DNA of 64,000 bases from an uncultured Alistipes sp. (GCA_949286165.1 CASDZK010000016.1:62001-126000), one strand, 5' to 3'; counted from the first letter of the stretch, positions 19,878-29,462 are shown. Program-made: numbers and translations. The notes: generated from the letters alone by a model not told the origin.

Positions 19878-21269
19878 ATGTTTAAAAAAGATTGTTATAT
19901 CGAGCGCCGCAATCGACTGCGTAAGAAAATCAAAAGCGGGCTCGTGCTTATACCTGGCAATAGTGAGGTGCCCGTAAATTATCCGGCCAATACCGGTCAT
20001 TTCCGTCAGGACAGCAATTTTCTATATTTTTTCGGATTGAACCAGCCCGATTATGTCGGAGTTTTGGACGTGGAAGCCGATAACGACTGTATTTACGGGA
20101 ATGATTATTCGTTGGACGATATTATCTGGATGGGGAATGTCCCTTCGTTGCGGGAACAGGCGGAACAGGTCGGAATTACCTCTACGTATTCGTTGCGCGA
20201 ACTTCAGCTGACGATTCAGAATGCCGTGCGCCAAGGGCGTAAGATTCATTTTCTTCCTCAATATCGTGCGGCTAACAAATTGTTTTTGCAAACTTTGCTG
20301 GGAATCGATATAGCCGCCCAGCCCGATTACGTTTCCCGCGAGCTTTTGCAGGCGGTCGTGTCGCTTCGGGAGATAAAGTCGCACGAAGAGGTAGAGGAGA
20401 TCGAAAAAGCCTGCGATATCGGATACGAGATGCATACCACCGCCATGCGCATTTGCCGGGAACATTTGTACGAACGCGATATTGCGGGGGCCATCGAAGG
20501 AGTGGCCTTGTCGAAAGGGGCCGGCGTCTCTTTCCATAGCATCGTGTCGCAGCACGGGGAGACGCTGCATAACCATAATCATGCAGGAAAGCTGGAAAAC
20601 GGCCGTTTGCTGCTGATCGACGCCGGCGCGGAAACCGTTCTGAATTATTGCGGCGACAATACCCGGACTTTCCCCGTGTCCGGAAAGTTCTCCCCGTTGC
20701 AGCGCGACGTGTATTCGGTCGTGGTGGAAATGATCGACCGGGCTATGTCGCTCGTGAAACCGGGCGTTACCTATAAAAGCGTGCATCTTGAAGCAATGAA
20801 GGTGTTGGTGGATGGTCTGAAAGCGATCGGTTTGATGAAAGGAAATACGGAAGACGCCGTGGCAGGCGGAGCCGGAGCGCTTTTTATGCCTCACGGCCTG
20901 GGACACCAGATGGGATTGGACGTGCACGATATGGAAGGACTGGGCGAAGATAACGTCGGTTACGACCAGACCGTGGAACGGTCCGATCAATTCGGTCTGG
21001 CTTCGTTGCGTATGGGCAAGACGTTGCGTCCCGGTCATGTGATTACCGTGGAACCCGGAATCTATTTTATCCCGGCTTTGCTGGACAAATGGCAGGGACA
21101 GAAAATACACGCCAATTTCATACAGTACGACAAGGTGCGCGAAATGCTCGGTTTCGGCGGCATCCGTATCGAAGACGACGTGCTGATCACGGAAAACGGC
21201 CGGAGGATACTGGGAAAGAAACGGATTCCTTATACGGCGGAACAGGTCGAAACGTTTATGCAACGTTGA
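19878..21269 (+). CDS. pepP: Xaa-Pro aminopeptidase (M24B metallopeptidase)
   Basis: The enzyme removes an N-terminal residue that precedes proline. The 463-residue protein has an AMP_N domain first (about 1-130, with LIPGNSEVPVNYPANTGHFRQ cut short at its family pattern) and then the pita-bread M24 domain. Metal ligands are seen in LLIDAGAETVLNYCGDNTR (two aspartates), HGLGHQMGLDVHD (histidine), TVEPGIYF and IRIEDDVLI (glutamates). I chose the ATG at 19878, because an earlier TTG overlaps the -7 box. The S46 peptidase gene follows 105 bases later on the same strand, a plausible partner in peptide use. Confidence 0.93.
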   Translation: MFKKDCYIERRNRLRKKIKSGLVLIPGNSEVPVNYPANTGHFRQDSNFLYFFGLNQPDYVGVLDVEADNDCIYGNDYSLDDIIWMGNVPSLREQAEQVGITSTYSLRELQLTIQNAVRQGRKIHFLPQYRAANKLFLQTLLGIDIAAQPDYVSRELLQAVVSLREIKSHEEVEEIEKACDIGYEMHTTAMRICREHLYERDIAGAIEGVALSKGAGVSFHSIVSQHGETLHNHNHAGKLENGRLLLIDAGAETVLNYCGDNTRTFPVSGKFSPLQRDVYSVVVEMIDRAMSLVKPGVTYKSVHLEAMKVLVDGLKAIGLMKGNTEDAVAGGAGALFMPHGLGHQMGLDVHDMEGLGEDNVGYDQTVERSDQFGLASLRMGKTLRPGHVITVEPGIYFIPALLDKWQGQKIHANFIQYDKVREMLGFGGIRIEDDVLITENGRRILGKKRIPYTAEQVETFMQR

Positions 21270-21374
21270 ATTTTGCAAGCCGGTATCCGTCGGACCGAAT
21301 GATCGGGTTCAGGAAATTGCGGCCGGTTGAATGAAACTAACTGAGAAGCGAAAATGAATTTAAAAAGCATAACC

Positions 21375-23534
21375 ATGAAAAAAGCGGGATTGTTGGCATT
21401 GTCTTTTTTGTTGATGACCCTGAAAGTTTCCGCAGACGAGGGCATGTGGCTGTTGCCTTATTTGAATAAGCTGAATGTCAAGGCGATGAAATCCAAGGGG
21501 CTGAAACTGAAAGTCGAAGATATTTACAGCGTCAATCAGAGCAGCTTGAAGGATGCCATCGTGATTTTCGGCGGCGGATGTACGGGAGAAGTCATTTCGG
21601 ACCAGGGACTGGTGCTGACCAACCATCATTGCGGTTACGGCGCGATACAACAGCACAGTACCGTGGAGCATGATTATCTGAAAAACGGTTTTTGGGCTTT
21701 TTCCAAAGAGGAGGAGATTCCCACACCGGGCTTGACTGTGACATTTATCAAGCGGATCGAGGACGTTACGGACCGGATTGTTCCGCAACTGACGGACGAT
21801 ATGACCGAGAAGGAGCGCAGCAACCGGGTGGCCGAACTGTCGAAAGAGATCGTCGCGCAGGCCGGTGCGGACAAACCCGGTTATCAGGCTTTCGTCCGGG
21901 ATTTTTTCGGCGGCAACCAATACATGTTGTTCGTTACGCAGGTTTATAACGATATTCGCATGGTAGGCGCTCCTCCTTCCTCGATCGGGAAATTCGGCGG
22001 CGATACCGATAACTGGATGTGGCCCCGCCATACGGGAGATTTTTCTCTGTTTCGCATTTATGCGGACAAGGAGGGGAATCCGGCGGCTTATTCGCCCGAT
22101 AACGTCCCTTTGAAACCGGTCAGGCATTTGACCATTTCGCTGGCCGGAGTGAAGGAGGGGGATTTTACGATGATTATGGGATTTCCCGGTAGTACCAAAC
22201 GGTATATGTCGTCGTATGAAATTGATGAAATGTTGAACCAGTCGAACCCTAACCGGATCTTGATTCGGGGAATCCGGCAGGATATTCTGATGCAGGATAT
22301 GCAGGCCGACCCGAAAATCCGGATTCAGTATGCTTCCAAATATGCCGGTTCTTCCAATTATTGGAAAAACTCCATCGGGATGAGCCGGGGAGTGCAGCGG
22401 CTCCATGTCCGGGAGCAGAAAGAGGAAATCGAGCGCCGGTTTACTGAATGGGTCAATGCCGATCCCGCTCGCCGGGCCAAATACGGAGATGCGCTTGCGT
22501 TGAAGCGGAAAGCCGTGGAAGGCCGTATGCCGATACAACATGTGCAGCAGTATCTGAACGAAGCAGTCGGCAATAGCATTGAAGTGCTGAAGGTCCCTAT
22601 TTTTATGTCCAATTTGGGGTATATACGGGCATTGCAGGACGGAGACGAAGTGAAAATGAAAGAGCTTCTTCCCCGGTTGGAAAAGGGTTTGGATAACTTT
22701 TATAAGGATTTCAATGCGGAAACCGACCGAAAGGTGGCTAAAGCCATGGTTCGATTGTTGCGGGAAAAATTGCCGGAAACGGACCTGCCGGAAATCATGC
22801 AGGTCATTGACAGTTGTTTTGGCGGCGATTCGGACCGGGCCGTAGATTATATGTATGATCATTCACTGTTTTATTCTCCGGAAAAGATAAAAGCTTTTCT
22901 TCAGCATCCCGATTATGAGCTTCTGAAAGAAGATGCCGTTTATCGGGCCAGCGTTTCGACACAGAATCGTTTGAGGGAATTGGCGGCTAAACTGCCGGCC
23001 GAGTACAACGAAATGTTTAATCGGGGACACCGACTGTTTGTGGCCGGTTTGCGGGAGATGGATCCGAACATGGCCCTTTATCCCGATGCCAATTTTACTA
23101 TCCGGTTGACTTACGGACAGGTGTTGCCGTACGATCCGGCCGATGCTGTGGCTTACGACTATAAGACGACCTTGAAGGGGGTCATGGAGAAAGAGGACCC
23201 AAACAATCCGTATGAATTTACGGTTCCCGAAAAGTTGAAAGAGCTTTACGCACAAGGCGATTACGGACAGTATGGCGCTGATGGCAAATTGGTTACATGC
23301 TTTATTTCGAATAACGACATTACCGGAGGGAATTCCGGTTCTCCGGTTTTGAACGGGAAAGGGCAATTGGTTGGAACGGCTTTTGATGGTAATTGGGAGG
23401 CCATGAGCGGGGACATCGCTTTCGAACCGGCCCTGCAGCGGACGATTTCAGTGGATATCCGGTATATTCTGTTCCTGATCGATAAGTATGCCGGAGCCTC
23501 TCATCTGATTGAGGAGATGACAATTGTCAAGTAG
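21375..23534 (+). CDS. S46 family dipeptidyl-peptidase, DPP7-like
   Basis: S46 enzymes of the Bacteroidetes periplasm release dipeptides from oligopeptides. The protein has 719 residues from this ATG (726 from an alternative ATG at 21354), close to the roughly 710 of the family. It has a signal peptide ending near VSADEG, catalytic histidine in VLTNHHCGYG, the aspartate region DNWMWPRHTGDF and catalytic serine in GGNSGSPV (near residue 654). Eighteen residues after this serine stands glycine (FDGNWE). In the characterised enzymes glycine here goes with DPP7 (hydrophobic P1), while arginine marks DPP11 (Asp/Glu). The DPP7 call is an inference from that residue. Confidence 0.92.
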   Translation: MKKAGLLALSFLLMTLKVSADEGMWLLPYLNKLNVKAMKSKGLKLKVEDIYSVNQSSLKDAIVIFGGGCTGEVISDQGLVLTNHHCGYGAIQQHSTVEHDYLKNGFWAFSKEEEIPTPGLTVTFIKRIEDVTDRIVPQLTDDMTEKERSNRVAELSKEIVAQAGADKPGYQAFVRDFFGGNQYMLFVTQVYNDIRMVGAPPSSIGKFGGDTDNWMWPRHTGDFSLFRIYADKEGNPAAYSPDNVPLKPVRHLTISLAGVKEGDFTMIMGFPGSTKRYMSSYEIDEMLNQSNPNRILIRGIRQDILMQDMQADPKIRIQYASKYAGSSNYWKNSIGMSRGVQRLHVREQKEEIERRFTEWVNADPARRAKYGDALALKRKAVEGRMPIQHVQQYLNEAVGNSIEVLKVPIFMSNLGYIRALQDGDEVKMKELLPRLEKGLDNFYKDFNAETDRKVAKAMVRLLREKLPETDLPEIMQVIDSCFGGDSDRAVDYMYDHSLFYSPEKIKAFLQHPDYELLKEDAVYRASVSTQNRLRELAAKLPAEYNEMFNRGHRLFVAGLREMDPNMALYPDANFTIRLTYGQVLPYDPADAVAYDYKTTLKGVMEKEDPNNPYEFTVPEKLKELYAQGDYGQYGADGKLVTCFISNNDITGGNSGSPVLNGKGQLVGTAFDGNWEAMSGDIAFEPALQRTISVDIRYILFLIDKYAGASHLIEEMTIVK

Positions 23535-23571
23535 TAAGCGGAAACGGGGAAGTGAAATTTTTTTGGAAATA

Positions 23572-23601
23572 TTGTTGGTATTAAAAAAATATATATATTT
23601 G
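23572..23601 (+). promoter_or_regulatory. Bacteroidetes promoter for the second HU gene
   Basis: TTG is followed after exactly 19 bases by TATATTTG. This leaves about 80 untranslated, AT-rich bases before the HU ATG. Confidence 0.8.
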
Positions 23602-23687
23602 TATTGTATTTCAGGAACTTAATCTTTTGAGATAAAGATTTGAAAAGAAATTGGATATTAAATATTAACTAAAAAAATCGTAAAATT

Positions 23688-23960
23688 ATGAACAAATCTC
23701 AATTTGTAGATGCTATTGCAGCTGAATCCGGACTGTCTAAAGTAGCCGCTAAAAAAGCATTGGAAGCGTTTATCAGCGTAACGGCGAAAACTTTGAAAGC
23801 CGGAGATAAAATTACGTTGGTAGGGTTCGGTACGTTTGCCGTTACCGAAAAACCGGAAAGAAAAGGCCGGAATCCTCGTACGAAGGCGGAAATCGTTATT
23901 CCTGCTAAGAAAGTCGCTAAATTTAAAGCCGGTTCCGAATTGAGCGAATCGATTAAATAG
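23688..23960 (+). CDS. hup: HU-family DNA-binding protein (second of two)
   Basis: The 90-residue protein is a canonical HU: MNKSQFVDAIAAESGLSK at the start, ITLVGFGTFAVTEKPERKGR in the core and the DNA-binding arm RNPRTKAEIVIPAKKVAKF. The arm has the RNP tip with the intercalating proline, which is missing in the HU paralogue at 15521. It is the likely main nucleoid protein. It has a strong promoter and its own terminator, so it is monocistronic. Confidence 0.96.
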   Translation: MNKSQFVDAIAAESGLSKVAAKKALEAFISVTAKTLKAGDKITLVGFGTFAVTEKPERKGRNPRTKAEIVIPAKKVAKFKAGSELSESIK

Positions 23961-24007
23961 GTCTGTATCCGCAGCGTAATGTCGCGGATATTTTATTTGA
24001 GTATGAG

Positions 24008-24040
24008 AGAGTTCCGTTATTCTGACGGAACTCTTTTTTT
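24008..24040 (+). terminator. Terminator after the second HU gene
   Basis: AGAGTTCCGT and ACGGAACTCT form a hairpin with a seven-base loop, followed by a run of seven T. Confidence 0.88.
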
Positions 24041-24092
24041 GCATGTGGTCTTCGCGGAGCGGGGCTGCGGATTACGATTTTTATTCCGTGTT

Positions 24093-24123
24093 TTGGCAAG
24101 TTCCTGAGAATTGTATAATTTTG
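24093..24123 (+). promoter_or_regulatory. Bacteroidetes promoter for metK
   Basis: TTG is followed after exactly 20 bases by TAATTTTG. The start site would fall near 24130, immediately before the riboswitch-like leader. Confidence 0.78.
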
Positions 24124-24132
24124 CGTCAGTCA

Positions 24133-24182
24133 TTGTGGAAAGATTTGAGTGATTGCAACCACATAAAAAAATGCTAAAACGC
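24133..24182 (+). ncRNA. SAM-II-like riboswitch in the metK leader
   Basis: The leader shows the conserved blocks of the SAM-II aptamer in the right order: a P1 stem of TGTGG (24134-24138) with CCACA (24159-24163), a loop containing GATTTGA and ATTGCAA, then an A-rich linker and GCTAAAA. In SAM-II this last block pairs back into the loop as a pseudoknot and forms the S-adenosylmethionine site. The gene downstream makes SAM, which fits feedback control. The metK ATG is about 60 bases further on, more than usual for SAM-II, so how binding would affect expression is unclear. Assignment is by eye, without a covariance model. Confidence 0.72.
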
Positions 24183-24243
24183 GTTTTCTTAACTACATTC
24201 ACTTTATCCTTCCCTTTTATAAAAACGATTAAAATTTTTTAAA

Positions 24244-25536
24244 ATGGGATTTTTATTTACGTCGGAGTCCGTTTCCGAAGGACATCCCGACAAGATTTCG
24301 GATCAAATTTCAGATGCCATTCTCGATGAATTTTTACGTACGGACTCAGAGTCCAAAGTAGCCTGCGAGGTGTTATGTACGACGGGGCTGGTGGTCGTCA
24401 GCGGCGAAGTCAGCACCAGTGGTTACGTCGATGTACAGTCGGTAGCCCGGCGGGTTATTCGTAATGCCGGATATTGCAATTCCGATTATATGTTCGAAAG
24501 CAATTCCTGCGGGTTGTTGTCGGCTATTCATGAACAGTCTCCCGATATTCATCAGGGAGTCGTACGCCGGGAAGAAGAGTGGCAAGGGGCAGGAGACCAA
24601 GGGATTATGTTCGGTTATGCCTGCAACGAGACCAAAGAGTTGATGCCGGCTTCGTTGATGTTATCGCATGTTATTCTCAGAGAATTGGCGGCCATTCGCA
24701 AAGAGGGCCGGGAAATGACTTATTTGCGGCCCGATTCCAAATCGCAAGTCACGGTCGAATACGGAGACGATAATCGGCCGTTGCGGATTCATACGGTCGT
24801 CGTTTCTACCCAGCACGACGAATTCGTGACGGAAAAAGATTGCGGTTCTTCGGAAGAGGCGGAACGCCGGATGCAGGAACAAATCAGACAGGATATACTG
24901 AATATCCTGATGCCCCGGGTAAAAGAGTATTTGGAAAGGAACGGTAATACTTTGTTGCTGAGTTTGATTCATGACGATTATATCTTGCATGTCAATCCTA
25001 CGGGAAAATTCATTATCGGCGGACCCCACGGCGATACGGGACTGACCGGCCGGAAGATAATCGTGGATACTTACGGGGGCAAAGGCGCTCACGGAGGCGG
25101 GGCTTTTTCCGGGAAAGACAGTTCCAAAGTGGATCGCAGTGCGGCCTATGCCGCTCGTCATATCGCCAAAAACATGGTTAAGGCGGGAATTGCCGACGAA
25201 GTTCTGGTACAGTTGGCCTATGCAATCGGTGTCGCTCGGCCGGTCAGTATTTTCGTCAATACGTACGGAACCAACAGGACCGTTTTTTCCGACGGGGAAA
25301 TTGCGGAAAAAATCGGCAGGATGTTCGATTTGCGTCCGGCTAAAATCGTGCAGCGTTTCGGATTGAAAAATCCCATCTACCTGCCTACGGCTACTTATGG
25401 TCATTTCGGCCGAGAACCTTATGTTGAAACGGTTGAAATTTTCCGCGACGGTAAAAAAACAAAGAAAGAAGTTACCTTTTTCGGTTGGGAAAAGCTGGAT
25501 GCCGTGGATGAGATCAAACGGGAATTCGGTTTGTAA
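24244..25536 (+). CDS. metK: S-adenosylmethionine synthetase
   Basis: MetK makes S-adenosylmethionine from methionine and ATP. The 430-residue protein has the N-terminal [19 protein letters not shown] motif, the [12 protein letters not shown] motif (methionine and ATP binding), the P-loop-like [15 protein letters not shown] and the closing region with YGHFGRE. It is longer than the roughly 385 residues of E. coli MetK, as is usual in Bacteroidetes. Regulation by a SAM-II-like leader is likely. A bidirectional terminator separates it from rnhB. Confidence 0.97.
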   Translation: MGFLFTSESVSEGHPDKISDQISDAILDEFLRTDSESKVACEVLCTTGLVVVSGEVSTSGYVDVQSVARRVIRNAGYCNSDYMFESNSCGLLSAIHEQSPDIHQGVVRREEEWQGAGDQGIMFGYACNETKELMPASLMLSHVILRELAAIRKEGREMTYLRPDSKSQVTVEYGDDNRPLRIHTVVVSTQHDEFVTEKDCGSSEEAERRMQEQIRQDILNILMPRVKEYLERNGNTLLLSLIHDDYILHVNPTGKFIIGGPHGDTGLTGRKIIVDTYGGKGAHGGGAFSGKDSSKVDRSAAYAARHIAKNMVKAGIADEVLVQLAYAIGVARPVSIFVNTYGTNRTVFSDGEIAEKIGRMFDLRPAKIVQRFGLKNPIYLPTATYGHFGREPYVETVEIFRDGKKTKKEVTFFGWEKLDAVDEIKREFGL

Positions 25537-25554
25537 TGCTTTCCGGTGCAGGGT

Positions 25555-25590
25555 AAAAAACGGAACATCGATTTCGATGTCCCGTTTTTA
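25555..25590. terminator. Bidirectional terminator between metK and rnhB
   Basis: The hairpin has inner arms ACATCG and CGATGT, an outer stem with AAAACGG and CCGTTTT (one mismatch), an A run before it and a T run after it. It serves both converging genes and just reaches the rnhB stop codon. Confidence 0.8.
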
Positions 25591-26175
25591 TTTGTGAAAA
25601 CAGCAGGAACAGAATGTTTTGCGATGATACGGAGAAAGACCGTATCGGGCCACCGCTGCCCGGTGGGTTGCCGTGGGGTATCCTTTGTTTTTGTCCCAGC
25701 CGTACATGCTGAAAGTTTTATGCAGTTCCCGCATGTAGTCGTCTCGGAAGGTTTTGGCCAATATGGAGGCCGCCGCTATGCTCGCTATTTTTCCGTCGCC
25801 TTTTACGATACATTGAAAAGGAATATCCGATGTCGTATGAAACCGGTTTCCGTCTATCAGCAACCATTCCGGTTTTATCGGAAGGGTTTCTACGGCTTTT
25901 TGCATGGCGGCGAACGATGCGTTCAGGATGTTGATCCGGTCTATTTCTTCGGCGGATACCCGGCCGACGGACCATGCGGTCGCGTGTCGAATGATTTCGT
26001 CACGTAAAAGATAGCGTTGTCTTTCGCTCAATTTTTTCGAGTCGTTCAAAGCCGGGTTACGATAGTCGGTGGGCAAGATGACCGCCGCGGCGAAAACGTC
26101 TCCCGCAAGACATCCCCGCCCCGCTTCGTCGCATCCGGCCTCGATCGTATTTTCATGAAGAAAGGGAAGCAGCAT
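25588..26175 (-). CDS. rnhB: Ribonuclease HII
   Basis: RNase HII cuts RNA in RNA-DNA hybrids and at single ribonucleotides. The 195-residue protein carries the active-site motif [13 protein letters not shown] near residue 14, the conserved LNDSKKLSE, the third acidic residue in LLIDGNRF and the [16 protein letters not shown] segment. It begins 1 base after the stop of the DUF3575 gene, so the two share a transcript driven from 26791. Confidence 0.95.
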   Translation of the reverse strand: MLLPFLHENTIEAGCDEAGRGCLAGDVFAAAVILPTDYRNPALNDSKKLSERQRYLLRDEIIRHATAWSVGRVSAEEIDRINILNASFAAMQKAVETLPIKPEWLLIDGNRFHTTSDIPFQCIVKGDGKIASIAAASILAKTFRDDYMRELHKTFSMYGWDKNKGYPTATHRAAVARYGLSPYHRKTFCSCCFHK

Positions 26176-26176
26176 C

Positions 26177-26737
26177 TTATTTTTTCTTTTTGCGCTCGGG
26201 ATCGAATATTTTATAGCCGATGTTTAATCCTATTTTGTACGGGAGCCATTCGGCGGATTTGTTGTAGGGATATTTTTCTTCGCCTGTTTTTTGATCGTAA
26301 CCCACATACCAGCTGTGTTGCCAGCCGTATCCCAGAAATGCCTCCAATAGCAGCCGTTTCGAAACTTGCCATTGGTAACCGGCGGTCAATCCCATCAGAA
26401 TGCCCCATCCCTTACAGTTTTTTTCGTTGTCTTTGGACATGTAAAAGCCCTGCATGCCCACGGTCGGTCCTAAATACCAGCCTTTGAACGTTTCTTTGGG
26501 ATGCCAGCGGACTTCATTCATGAAAATTCCGAAATGAAGGGGTTTGTTGTTGACGGATTTCCACGGCGAATAGACGACTTCGGTATTGAAAGAGAATTGC
26601 TCTGAAACGGCGATTTCCACAGAAGGATTGATAACGCCTGCCAGAGCGTATATTCCGTTCAGTTTGACATAGGATTGTGCTGAGGCCGCATTTCCCGCAA
26701 CCGTGAAAAACAACAGGATGGCGATAATTCTTTTCAT
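26177..26737 (-). CDS. DUF3575 outer-membrane beta-barrel protein
   Basis: The 186-residue protein has a signal peptide ([14 protein letters not shown]) followed by alternating strands that fit a small eight-strand barrel: [17 protein letters not shown], then [15 protein letters not shown] and [14 protein letters not shown]. The DUF3575 family is widespread in Bacteroidetes and of unknown function; many members lie in fimbrial or polysaccharide loci. The OPX exporter gene is divergent from it here, with a shared 130-base promoter region. It is first in a two-gene transcript with rnhB. Confidence 0.85.
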   Translation of the reverse strand: MKRIIAILLFFTVAGNAASAQSYVKLNGIYALAGVINPSVEIAVSEQFSFNTEVVYSPWKSVNNKPLHFGIFMNEVRWHPKETFKGWYLGPTVGMQGFYMSKDNEKNCKGWGILMGLTAGYQWQVSKRLLLEAFLGYGWQHSWYVGYDQKTGEEKYPYNKSAEWLPYKIGLNIGYKIFDPERKKKK

Positions 26738-26760
26738 GGAATTTGTATGTGGTAATTCCG

Positions 26761-26791
26761 CAAAAGTAGGAGATATCTTTCTTTATTTCAA
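26761..26791 (-). promoter_or_regulatory. Bacteroidetes promoter for the DUF3575-rnhB operon
   Basis: On the minus strand TTG is followed after exactly 20 bases by TACTTTTG, which ends 23 bases before the DUF3575 ATG. Confidence 0.8.
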
Positions 26792-26806
26792 ATTATATTC
26801 GAGAAT

Positions 26807-26837
26807 TTGTGAAGTTGGTCCGATATACTTACCTTTG
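26807..26837 (+). promoter_or_regulatory. Bacteroidetes promoter for the OPX gene
   Basis: TTG is followed after exactly 20 bases by TACCTTTG. The promoter lies back to back with the DUF3575 promoter. It rules out an upstream start at 26809, since transcription begins near 26844. Confidence 0.82.
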
Positions 26838-26868
26838 CGGGTATTATAATGATTTGATTTTTTTTCGA

Positions 26869-29409
26869 ATGAAGAGATATATTGTCGCTTTTATTTTCGT
26901 ATGTGCAGGCATGTCGCCTGTTTCGGCTCAGGTAATCGACGCCCAGCAGCTTCAATTATTGAAACAGATGCAGGGCAATCAATATTACGGCGGAACGATT
27001 CAGGGAACTGCCGGCTTTTCTTCTTCCCAGAATCAGATCGTGTCCCCTTCCGTGAATCGGGTCGTCGATCCTGAAATTCGAGATGAAAACGTCACTCGGG
27101 CGTTATCGTTGCGGAATTTTTCGGAACAAGAGCGAGAGAATATGGTTTTCGGGCGGAATATCTTTACTTCCAAGGAACTGTCTTTCGAACCCAATTTCAA
27201 TATGGCTACACCGGTCGATTATAAATTGGCGGCGGGAGATGAAATTATTTTGGATGTTTGGGGATCTTCCGAAGCTCATTATTCGTTGGTTATTACTCCG
27301 GAGGGAACAGTAAAAATTCCGGCTTCCGGTGTGGTTTCATTATCAGGATTGACGGTAGAGGAAGCCGAAAGCAAATTGAAACAACATCTTGCCAATATTT
27401 ATGCTCAATTGGAGGACGGAGAACAGAATAATATCGATTTAAAGGTCTCGTTGGGGCGTATTCGTTCCATCAAAGTCAATCTTTTGGGTGAGGTATTGGT
27501 CCCCGGAACCTATACCGTCCCTTCGCTGGCCTCTGTTTTCAATGCGTTGTATCTGGCAGGCGGGGTTAACGATGTGGGAACGTTGCGTGATGTGAAGGTG
27601 TTCCGCGATAACAAGGAAATCGCATCGATCGACATTTACGACTATTTGCTGAACGGCGACGGATCAGCCAATGTCCGTTTGCAGGATAACGACGTGATTG
27701 TAGTGGCTCCTTATGCGAATTTGGTTAAAGTGAAAGGGGACGTGAAGCGGGGAATGGTTTACGAGTTGAAGAAGGGAGAGACGCTGGATCGGCTTTTGGA
27801 GTATGCAGGAGGGTTCGCTAACAGCGCTTATACCGATAACTTGTTGGTTCGTCGGAAAAATGGGAGCAGTTACACGTTGAATACGGTTCCTGCGTCCGAT
27901 TTCGGAAAATTCGTCATGCAGGATGGCGATTTTGTCGAAGTGCAATCGGCGATTCAACGGTACGACAATCGGGTAAGCATTGGCGGAGCCGTATGGCGTC
28001 CGGGCGATTTCGAGATCAAGGAGTGTAAAACGTTGTTGGGGTTGATCGAAGCTGCCGGAGGATTGCGGGGAGACGCTTTTCTGAATCGGGGACAGATCAC
28101 GCGTCAGCGCGCGGATTATTCTCACGAGATGATTTCGTTCGACGTACAGGCGTTGTTGAACGGTCAGCAGGAAGATATTTTGCTGAAGGAAGAAGATGCG
28201 GTTTATATTCCGTCCGTGTATGATTTGAAATATAAGGAATATGTGATTGTTCGAGGAGCTGTCAATGCTAATAGGGACCCGTTCGTTATGAGTTCTATGG
28301 ATAAGCGCAGCGGTATGTTGTCTCCAGCGGACACTTCTTTGTCGAAGGTTTTGGACTTTAATGGAAAATTGTTGCAGGACAGTATGCTGCGGGACTCCAT
28401 GTCTTATCGGGATACGTCTATGAATAAACGGTTTGATTTTTCACAAGAGCAGCGATTTATTAAGATGCAAACGAATTCCGATACGATTTTGTATCGTCAG
28501 AACATGACGTTGGAGGATGCCGTTTTGTTGGCCGGAGGGTTGAGCGATGCGGCGTCTGAAGCGAAGGTAATCGTCGCCCGTCGTTTGATGGACAGCAAAG
28601 CGACTACTGTTTCGGCTCAAATGGTGGAGGAGTTTGAGTTCCCTATTTCCCGGGATTTGAAAATAGATCCGTCGGGGGCGCAGTTTGTATTGAAACCTTA
28701 CGATGAAATTTATGTGAGACGCTCCCCGGGTTATGTCGAGCAGAAATCGGTAACGATTAACGGAGAAATCGTTTTCGGAGGAGATTATCCGATTACGGAA
28801 CGTTCGATGCGTTTGAGCCAGTTGATTGCGAAAGCGGGAGGAGTGACTGCTTATGCCTATATCAAAGGGGCCAGCCTTAGGCGGTTGAAAACCGTGGATG
28901 AAGAGATTCAGGAGCAGACCTTGTCCGATGTCGTCCGCAAGAAGCAGGGACGGGATTCCCTTTCGGCCGATATGGCTAAACTGGCGCAGTACACCAATGT
29001 GGGAATCGATTTGCAAAAAGCGTTGGAAAACCCTATGGGAGAGTACGATATCGTGTTGATGCCGGGAGATATTATCAATATCCCCCAATATGTCAATACC
29101 GTAAAGATATCGGGAGCGGTGCTTTATCCTACGACGACGACTTATAACGGTTCTCAGAAATTGAAAGATTATATTTATCAGGCGGGAGGGTATGTGCAGA
29201 GCGCCCGGAAGAAGCCGTTCGTCGTTTATTTGAACGGTCAGGTGGCTGCTACGAAAGGATGCCGCCGTTATCCGAAGATAGAGCCGGGTTGTATGGTCGT
29301 GGTTCCCTTGAAAAATATAAATCCGAATAAGTTGAGTATTGCGGAGATTTTAGGGCTGACCAATTCCGCCCTGAGTACGGCGGCGATAGCTACCTCTTTG
29401 GCGAAATAG
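26869..29409 (+). CDS. OPX-family polysaccharide export protein with multiple SLBB domains
   Basis: The 846-residue protein begins with a signal peptide (MKRYIVAFIFVCAG through PVSAQ). A Poly_export domain follows at about 100-190 (PVDYKLAAGDEIILDVWGS, then GTVKIPASGVVSLSGLTVEE). After it come several SLBB domains, recognised by repeated VPGTYTVPSLASVFNALYLAG-type units such as RPGDFEIKECKTLLGLIEAA and YPITERSMRLSQLIAKAGG. It is more than twice as long as E. coli Wza (about 380), as is typical for Bacteroidetes OPX proteins. It should form an outer-membrane or periplasmic channel for an exopolysaccharide. No Wzc, Wzx, Wzy or glycosyltransferase gene is near, and a terminator follows, so it is an orphan here. 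Confidence 0.9.
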   Translation: MKRYIVAFIFVCAGMSPVSAQVIDAQQLQLLKQMQGNQYYGGTIQGTAGFSSSQNQIVSPSVNRVVDPEIRDENVTRALSLRNFSEQERENMVFGRNIFTSKELSFEPNFNMATPVDYKLAAGDEIILDVWGSSEAHYSLVITPEGTVKIPASGVVSLSGLTVEEAESKLKQHLANIYAQLEDGEQNNIDLKVSLGRIRSIKVNLLGEVLVPGTYTVPSLASVFNALYLAGGVNDVGTLRDVKVFRDNKEIASIDIYDYLLNGDGSANVRLQDNDVIVVAPYANLVKVKGDVKRGMVYELKKGETLDRLLEYAGGFANSAYTDNLLVRRKNGSSYTLNTVPASDFGKFVMQDGDFVEVQSAIQRYDNRVSIGGAVWRPGDFEIKECKTLLGLIEAAGGLRGDAFLNRGQITRQRADYSHEMISFDVQALLNGQQEDILLKEEDAVYIPSVYDLKYKEYVIVRGAVNANRDPFVMSSMDKRSGMLSPADTSLSKVLDFNGKLLQDSMLRDSMSYRDTSMNKRFDFSQEQRFIKMQTNSDTILYRQNMTLEDAVLLAGGLSDAASEAKVIVARRLMDSKATTVSAQMVEEFEFPISRDLKIDPSGAQFVLKPYDEIYVRRSPGYVEQKSVTINGEIVFGGDYPITERSMRLSQLIAKAGGVTAYAYIKGASLRRLKTVDEEIQEQTLSDVVRKKQGRDSLSADMAKLAQYTNVGIDLQKALENPMGEYDIVLMPGDIINIPQYVNTVKISGAVLYPTTTTYNGSQKLKDYIYQAGGYVQSARKKPFVVYLNGQVAATKGCRRYPKIEPGCMVVVPLKNINPNKLSIAEILGLTNSALSTAAIATSLAK

Positions 29410-29426
29410 CATCTTTTGAAAAACGG

Positions 29427-29462
29427 AAAAGGGAAAGATGATAATTGTCTTTCCCTTTTTTC
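29427..29462. terminator. Terminator after the OPX gene
   Basis: AAAAGGGAAAGA and TCTTTCCCTTTT form a hairpin ending in a T run on the plus strand. It also has a shorter T run on the minus strand, so it may serve the small minus-strand ORF as well. Confidence 0.8.

Noticed and set aside
20022..22862. Two long minus-strand frames (418 and 500 codons) opposite pepP and the DPP7 gene
   Set aside because: Both are antisense to well-recognised peptidases and rich in H, R, Q and I, without domains.
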